Positions 60,215-64,000 of a stretch of DNA of 64,000 bases are shown here, one piece after another. Position 1 is the first letter of the stretch, and each line of letters starts with the position of its first letter. Location of the stretch: NCBI GenBank assembly GCA_965644295.1, contig CBFFRP010000433.1:355862-419861 (forward strand), read 5' to 3'. The stretch is from Paraphysomonas bandaiensis. Its lineage: Eukaryota; Chrysophyceae. The translations under genes were made by a program, and so were the position numbers. The notes beneath the pieces are model-generated. The model had not been told where the DNA came from. It saw only the letters and a program-made list of their open reading frames with translations, and searched no databases.

Positions 60215-60464
60215 ATGGAAATCAACATATCTGCTCCAGTAAACGAGAATAGTAAGCTAATTTTAAGAGAAAAGCTCCACAAGTTAAACTAGATAAAGGA
60301 TAAAGTAGACTTCAGTTCAAATTAAATGGTTGTGTTTATTACGCAATGAACCACCGGATTCGAATATTTATAGTGATATAGGATCTAGGATCTTACTCAA
60401 GAAATGTAGAAGATAAACATAATTTAATACGCAGGTAAAATAGTGATTTTAATTTATACGACTG

Positions 60465-62919
60465 CTAAGGTGAAAAAGTCGGTATTGAAATTTTGGTTCT
60501 CTGTGAAGCCGGTTTACCATGCGCTTTTGATAGAATACGCTTGAGCTCTTCTCTGTTTGTACCCTCAGGTAATTCCATACAGAGATCCATTGGAGTTCTG
60601 CCACCGTTGTCTTTGACATCCAACGCAGCCCCACAGTATTTCACTAGATATCGAACATTTAACACTCGCTCAGACGCGACGGCACAGTGGAGACTCGTCT
60701 GTCCTTCATTATTCGCACTGTTGACATCAGAACCAACACCTTCCACAAGAAACTGTATAGTGGAGAGGTACTCACATTGACAGGCAGTATGCAAGAGCGA
60801 ATTTCCGGAAGTGCTGTCCCTTATGGACCGCACATCACGCTTAATATTTGGGGCTACTCCAAGCATCCCCTCCAACTTTGGTATATTCGACTCATTCACG
60901 ACAAGAGTAAAGAGAACACTATCCTCCTCGTTCTCTGAACTAGGAAATGATAAAATCTCGCTCTTGTGGTCACCAACTTCAGTGGCAGTAGGGGGGTCAT
61001 TACATTTATCTGTGGATGATTGGGTGTCGACGTGATCGTGCTTGATCCACTCACTGTCTCTCACAACCTTCTTTTTCTTCTTATCAGCTGGCATATCTAG
61101 TTTGACTTTTGGCACATATTTGTCATCATTCGGTTTGGGTGGAAGGAAAGTCGGATTAGAAGGTGGGATGTAAGGTTTGCTTCTAAATCTGGGGTTGGAA
61201 GAGGTAGAGGGAGACTCCAAAGAAGCCCCTCCAACAGAGCTGCTCTCTGTGTTAACTATATTTTCTTGTTGTTCAATTTTATCCTTTTCAGAAAGGGAGT
61301 GGTTTTCAGACATCGTCACACATTGATATTGCGATAGAATAAATGAGACCACAGCGTCATCCACCAGCTGATCAGCGGTATGACCGTTTCTATCACGAGC
61401 CCTGGTAAGCAAATGCTCTTCCTGAACCAAATGCTTGATAACTACGTATTGTTGATTTATACACGCCCAATGTAAACAAGTATAACCATTCGTTGTAGAC
61501 CCAGTCCGCACATCAGGACGAACTTCACGGGGAAGTGAGAGAATAAATTTCACCAGTGATATGTGCCCGAAATAACATGCGATATCCAAAGAGCTTCTGC
61601 CTTCCCCATCCGGAAAAGAAAGATCTGCACCGGGAGCACTTGTTAAGACCTTTACAACTTCCATATAATTCTCCATGCAAGCGATATGCATAGCAGATAG
61701 CCCTAATATAGGTATCAGATACGCAAAGTTACAAACAAAACCACCTACCACAACTATTGGATATCCACAGGGACTCTTGTGGCATTATATCTACAAGATA
61801 CATAACAAGATCGGGATAGTTTCCCTGTGTCGCCAGGTGTAAACATGTGCGCCCGTCAGTGGTAGTCAACCCAGCACTAACATATCCATTGGACAAGAGG
61901 AACTTCACTACGTGAAGCATGCCCCTTTGGCATGCTACATGAATTGGACACAGTCCAGAGTGGTTAGGGTGAGATAGTTTACCGGCAGGGTATAGCTCAT
62001 ACAGGTGGTGTACCAATGACAAGTTTCCGGTCTCACAAGCACCGTGTATGAGGGTATTTCCTGCATCATCTGTTCCGACATCTGCCCTCACTCCTTGTTG
62101 TTCCATACTGCGAACAACAACCTGGGTTGGCTGCAACTTCGCCCACTCAATGAATGCACTATCAGCAGGAGTGTTGGGCTGAGATGAGTACGGGCTTTTG
62201 GTATATACATCACTAGAAATGACTCGTTTTGTAGGACCAGACATCGGAGTAGCACCATCAGCGGCTGCTGCTGCTACAGCAGCGCTTGAGAGGCTATGAA
62301 GGCGAGATGGATCACTGTAGTCACCCGTAGAAGGCGACGACTGTTTCCGGCCCAAACACTCCGAGACGTGGCTCGGCTCGGCATTCGATGTATCATTCGA
62401 TGGGGATGGAGTCCAGTTGCGATTTATATTATCTGTCCTTGACGGCAGAGTAAATCGGCCAGCTGAAGCTGACCTCGACTCCCGCTGACTGTGATATTCC
62501 TGTCGCGAATGGGCAGAAGAAGTGTTTACTGGGGCACGGGATGAACGGGTGTGGATCGGAAATCCTGATGCATTTGTTCTATATCCATGTCCATATCCAT
62601 GTCCTGAGCCATCATCTCCACATACAGATGATGATACAGGCACAGCATCAGGAGCAGCAGATCGAACAGATATCATACTATTAGAATGATTTGTATAGTT
62701 TTGAATAGATTTTGAATCTGATTTTATCTGAGAACGTTTCTTGACTTCAGCTTTATTATTGAGAGATACATTAAGATAGTTATATCCGAGATCATCCATA
62801 TCGAACACACGCACTGCTTTATTCGCGCTACTGAGATGTTCTGCCGCATGTTTAGGGTCTAGGGATATGTTACCTAGACTAGGGGAGGGTCTTGAATGGG
62901 AAGGATTCATTGTATTCAT
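60465..62919 (-). CDS. Ankyrin-repeat protein with long disordered N-terminus
   Basis: Two exons (61749-62919 and 60465-61702, intron 46 nt) give 802 residues. The first ~250 are disordered, rich in Ser, Asn, Pro and His, with an Ala run (AAVAAAAADG). The first ankyrin block (~285-520) shows GNTLIHGACETGNLSLV, LCPIHVACQRGMLHVVKFLL, RTCLHLATQGNYPDLVMYL, LSAMHIACMENYMEVVKVL, RSSLDIACYFGHISLVKFIL and YTCLHWACINQQYVV. A polar linker with a Lys cluster (DKKKKKVV) separates a second block of two or three repeats near the end (NSLLHTACQCEYLSTI, QTSLHCAVASERVLNV, RTPMDLCMELPEG). Probably a scaffold; no enzymatic domain is seen. Divergent from the ubiquitin-like gene, 483 bp apart. Confidence 0.88.
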
Positions 62920-63015
62920 GTCTGGCTATGTTACTGTCTCATTCACTCTCTTAATATATAGATATACACACAGGCAGTACCTACACTCACTATCCATAGG
63001 GTGTGTACTACAATA

Positions 63016-63025
63016 TACAGCAGTA
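63016..63025 (+). promoter_or_regulatory. TACAGCAGTA motif
   Basis: Exact 10-mer, 97 bp upstream of the ankyrin gene ATG and 378 bp upstream of the ubiquitin-like gene ATG. Confidence 0.45.
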
Positions 63026-63181
63026 TATGTCCACATACATCCATACATATAGATGTCTATATGGTAGATACGGTAGCCCTCCTGTCCCTGAAATTTTCTC
63101 TTAATTTTCAATATAAACAACCGGTTTGTCCCAATCCAATTGGCACTTTTTGTACGCTGTACGAAGTATATCTACAGTATG

Positions 63182-63191
63182 TACTGCTGTA
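63182..63191 (-). promoter_or_regulatory. TACAGCAGTA motif (reverse)
   Basis: Reads TACTGCTGTA on the plus strand. It lies 212 bp upstream of the ubiquitin-like gene ATG and points the opposite way to the copy at 63016. Confidence 0.45.
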
Positions 63192-63402
63192 TGATCATGT
63201 AGTCTGCATACATGTACTGTTCCAAATCTGTATATATGGAGGTACATATGTGTATAGGTACATACTGCACCGTTATATATCACCATATATCATAATATTA
63301 ACTGACACCTCCACACAGAGCCCTCCATCCACCCTAACACACACCTTCCCTCCATTCTACCTATCAGTAAAGCTCTCAGGTGTATGCTAAACACAACTGT
63401 AT

Positions 63403-64000
63403 ATGAAATTATCTGTACGGTTCCCTAATGACGAGACCTATAGCATAGATGCAGAGGAGGGGCTGTCTGTGCAAGCACTGCTCCATAAAGTACATGTTTA
63501 TGGCAAGTGTGGTCTCCCCAGTCAACTCTCTGCTCTCCATAAAGGGGCACGACTTCAACCTGAGGACATATTAACAGAGAAAAATGTGTCTGACAATGAC
63601 ATCATTGAAATTATTATTAACTATGGAACCGTTACGCCATCAGACGGCAGATGCTATGATACTTATATATCTGTAATGACTCCTAACAACGGCGATGATT
63701 GTGTACCTCTAGACAAGCAGCCTGTAATAGTATTTCGATCTAGTTCATGTGGACAGTGTTTACATCTTTCATGCTTTCTAAACATCACAAGTTTACGATC
63801 TGATTCATATGGTGGAGATATGGAATCGTCCTTAGGAGCCGAAGAAGCTGCACGGCGAGGATTCGTGAAGTGGTGTGACACGGAACTGACACATAGGGTA
63901 TGTCTTCTGCAGGTTACGGATCCCTACATGCAGAAGAATATTGAAAGCAAGCGGTATAATTTCGCTGGAATTAATGCGGGCTACTCGGGTGGAGATAGGT
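63403..64000 (+). CDS. Ubiquitin-like-domain protein, 3' end outside the window
   Basis: An open frame runs from ATG 63403 to the last base (199 codons, no stop). Residues 1-~75 look like a ubiquitin fold: MKLSVRFPNDETYSIDAEEG (two strands), a helix VQALLHKV, then LSALHKGARLQPEDIL and NDIIEIIINYG, matching the K-G-x-x-L and D-x-I spacing of ubiquitin-like domains. The next ~125 residues contain a Cys/Ser-rich part (SSSCGQCLHLSC) and end with Tyr/Gly-rich YNFAGINAGYSGGDR. No RING or UBA is seen so far. The rest of the gene, and so its role, is out of view. Confidence 0.75.
   Translation, partial: MKLSVRFPNDETYSIDAEEGLSVQALLHKVHVYGKCGLPSQLSALHKGARLQPEDILTEKNVSDNDIIEIIINYGTVTPSDGRCYDTYISVMTPNNGDDCVPLDKQPVIVFRSSSCGQCLHLSCFLNITSLRSDSYGGDMESSLGAEEAARRGFVKWCDTELTHRVCLLQVTDPYMQKNIESKRYNFAGINAGYSGGDR

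Larger units (their letters stand above)
62920..63402. other. Divergent intergenic region with two TACAGCAGTA motifs
   Basis: 483 bp between two start codons. Holds TACAGCAGTA at 63016-63025 and its reverse complement at 63182-63191, 156 bp apart in opposite orientation. Otherwise AT-rich with ACATACAT-like runs; overlapping small ORFs here are not convincing. Confidence 0.6.

Overview
The window is nuclear DNA of a eukaryote. Almost every gene is split by short GT-AG introns of about 40-130 nt, TAA, TAG and TGA all act as stops, and the genes are eukaryote-specific: exocyst Sec10, a multi-Myb SNAPC4-like factor, DPH6 with RidA-like domains, eIF3m, eIF3d, a Pumilio-family protein and a VHS/GAT adaptor. 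The AT-rich spacers, single-ORF copia retrotransposons and a TIR-like/kinesin-light-chain-type TPR protein suggest a unicellular eukaryote (protist or alga). I cannot place it taxonomically from sequence alone. No rRNA, tRNA or CRISPR array was seen.

Layout. 1-2.8 kb: 3' part of an unrecognised 14-exon gene (+). 2.8-5.5 kb: spacer with old repeats, including an inverted pair. 5.5-11.4 kb: 26-exon EXOC5/Sec10 (-), divergent across an (ACAT)n spacer from a multi-Myb gene (+, 12.1-14.3 kb). 15.5-17.0 kb: EF-hand gene whose last codons are interrupted by an intact 5.5-kb copia element (17.0-22.5 kb). 23.0-25.9 kb: DPH6 (-), divergent from eIF3m (+, 26.4-27.9 kb). 28.2-32.3 kb: direct tandem duplication of a PH-domain gene; only the second copy keeps a C-terminal CaaX box. 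32.9-35.0 kb: TOM1-like adaptor (-). 36.1-40.3 kb: predicted N-myristoylated TIR-like protein with 25 TPRs (-). 42.7-44.5 kb: eIF3d (-), divergent from a PUF gene (+, 45.1-47.4 kb). 47.4-49.9 kb: spacer with a solo LTR relic. 49.9-52.0 kb: ankyrin protein (-). 53.0-54.1 kb: unrecognised, probably membrane-bound protein (+). 54.6-60.0 kb: second copia element (-), frameshifted and inserted into an older LTR relic. 60.5-62.9 kb: second ankyrin protein (-). 63.4-64.0 kb: start of a ubiquitin-like-domain gene (+) running off the end.

How it fits together. Translation genes are prominent (eIF3m, eIF3d, DPH6 acting on eEF2, PUF), and several genes serve membrane traffic or signalling (Sec10, TOM1-like, PH-CaaX, EF-hand). 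Many genes are in head-to-head pairs 0.5-1 kb apart. A 10-mer, TACAGCAGTA, recurs in five of these upstream spacers and is a candidate promoter element. The strongest candidate for something new is the acylated TIR-like/TPR protein, whose architecture resembles an intracellular innate-immune receptor. Most exon models were built by hand from splice sites and reading-frame phase; for the complete models the summed exon lengths are divisible by three.
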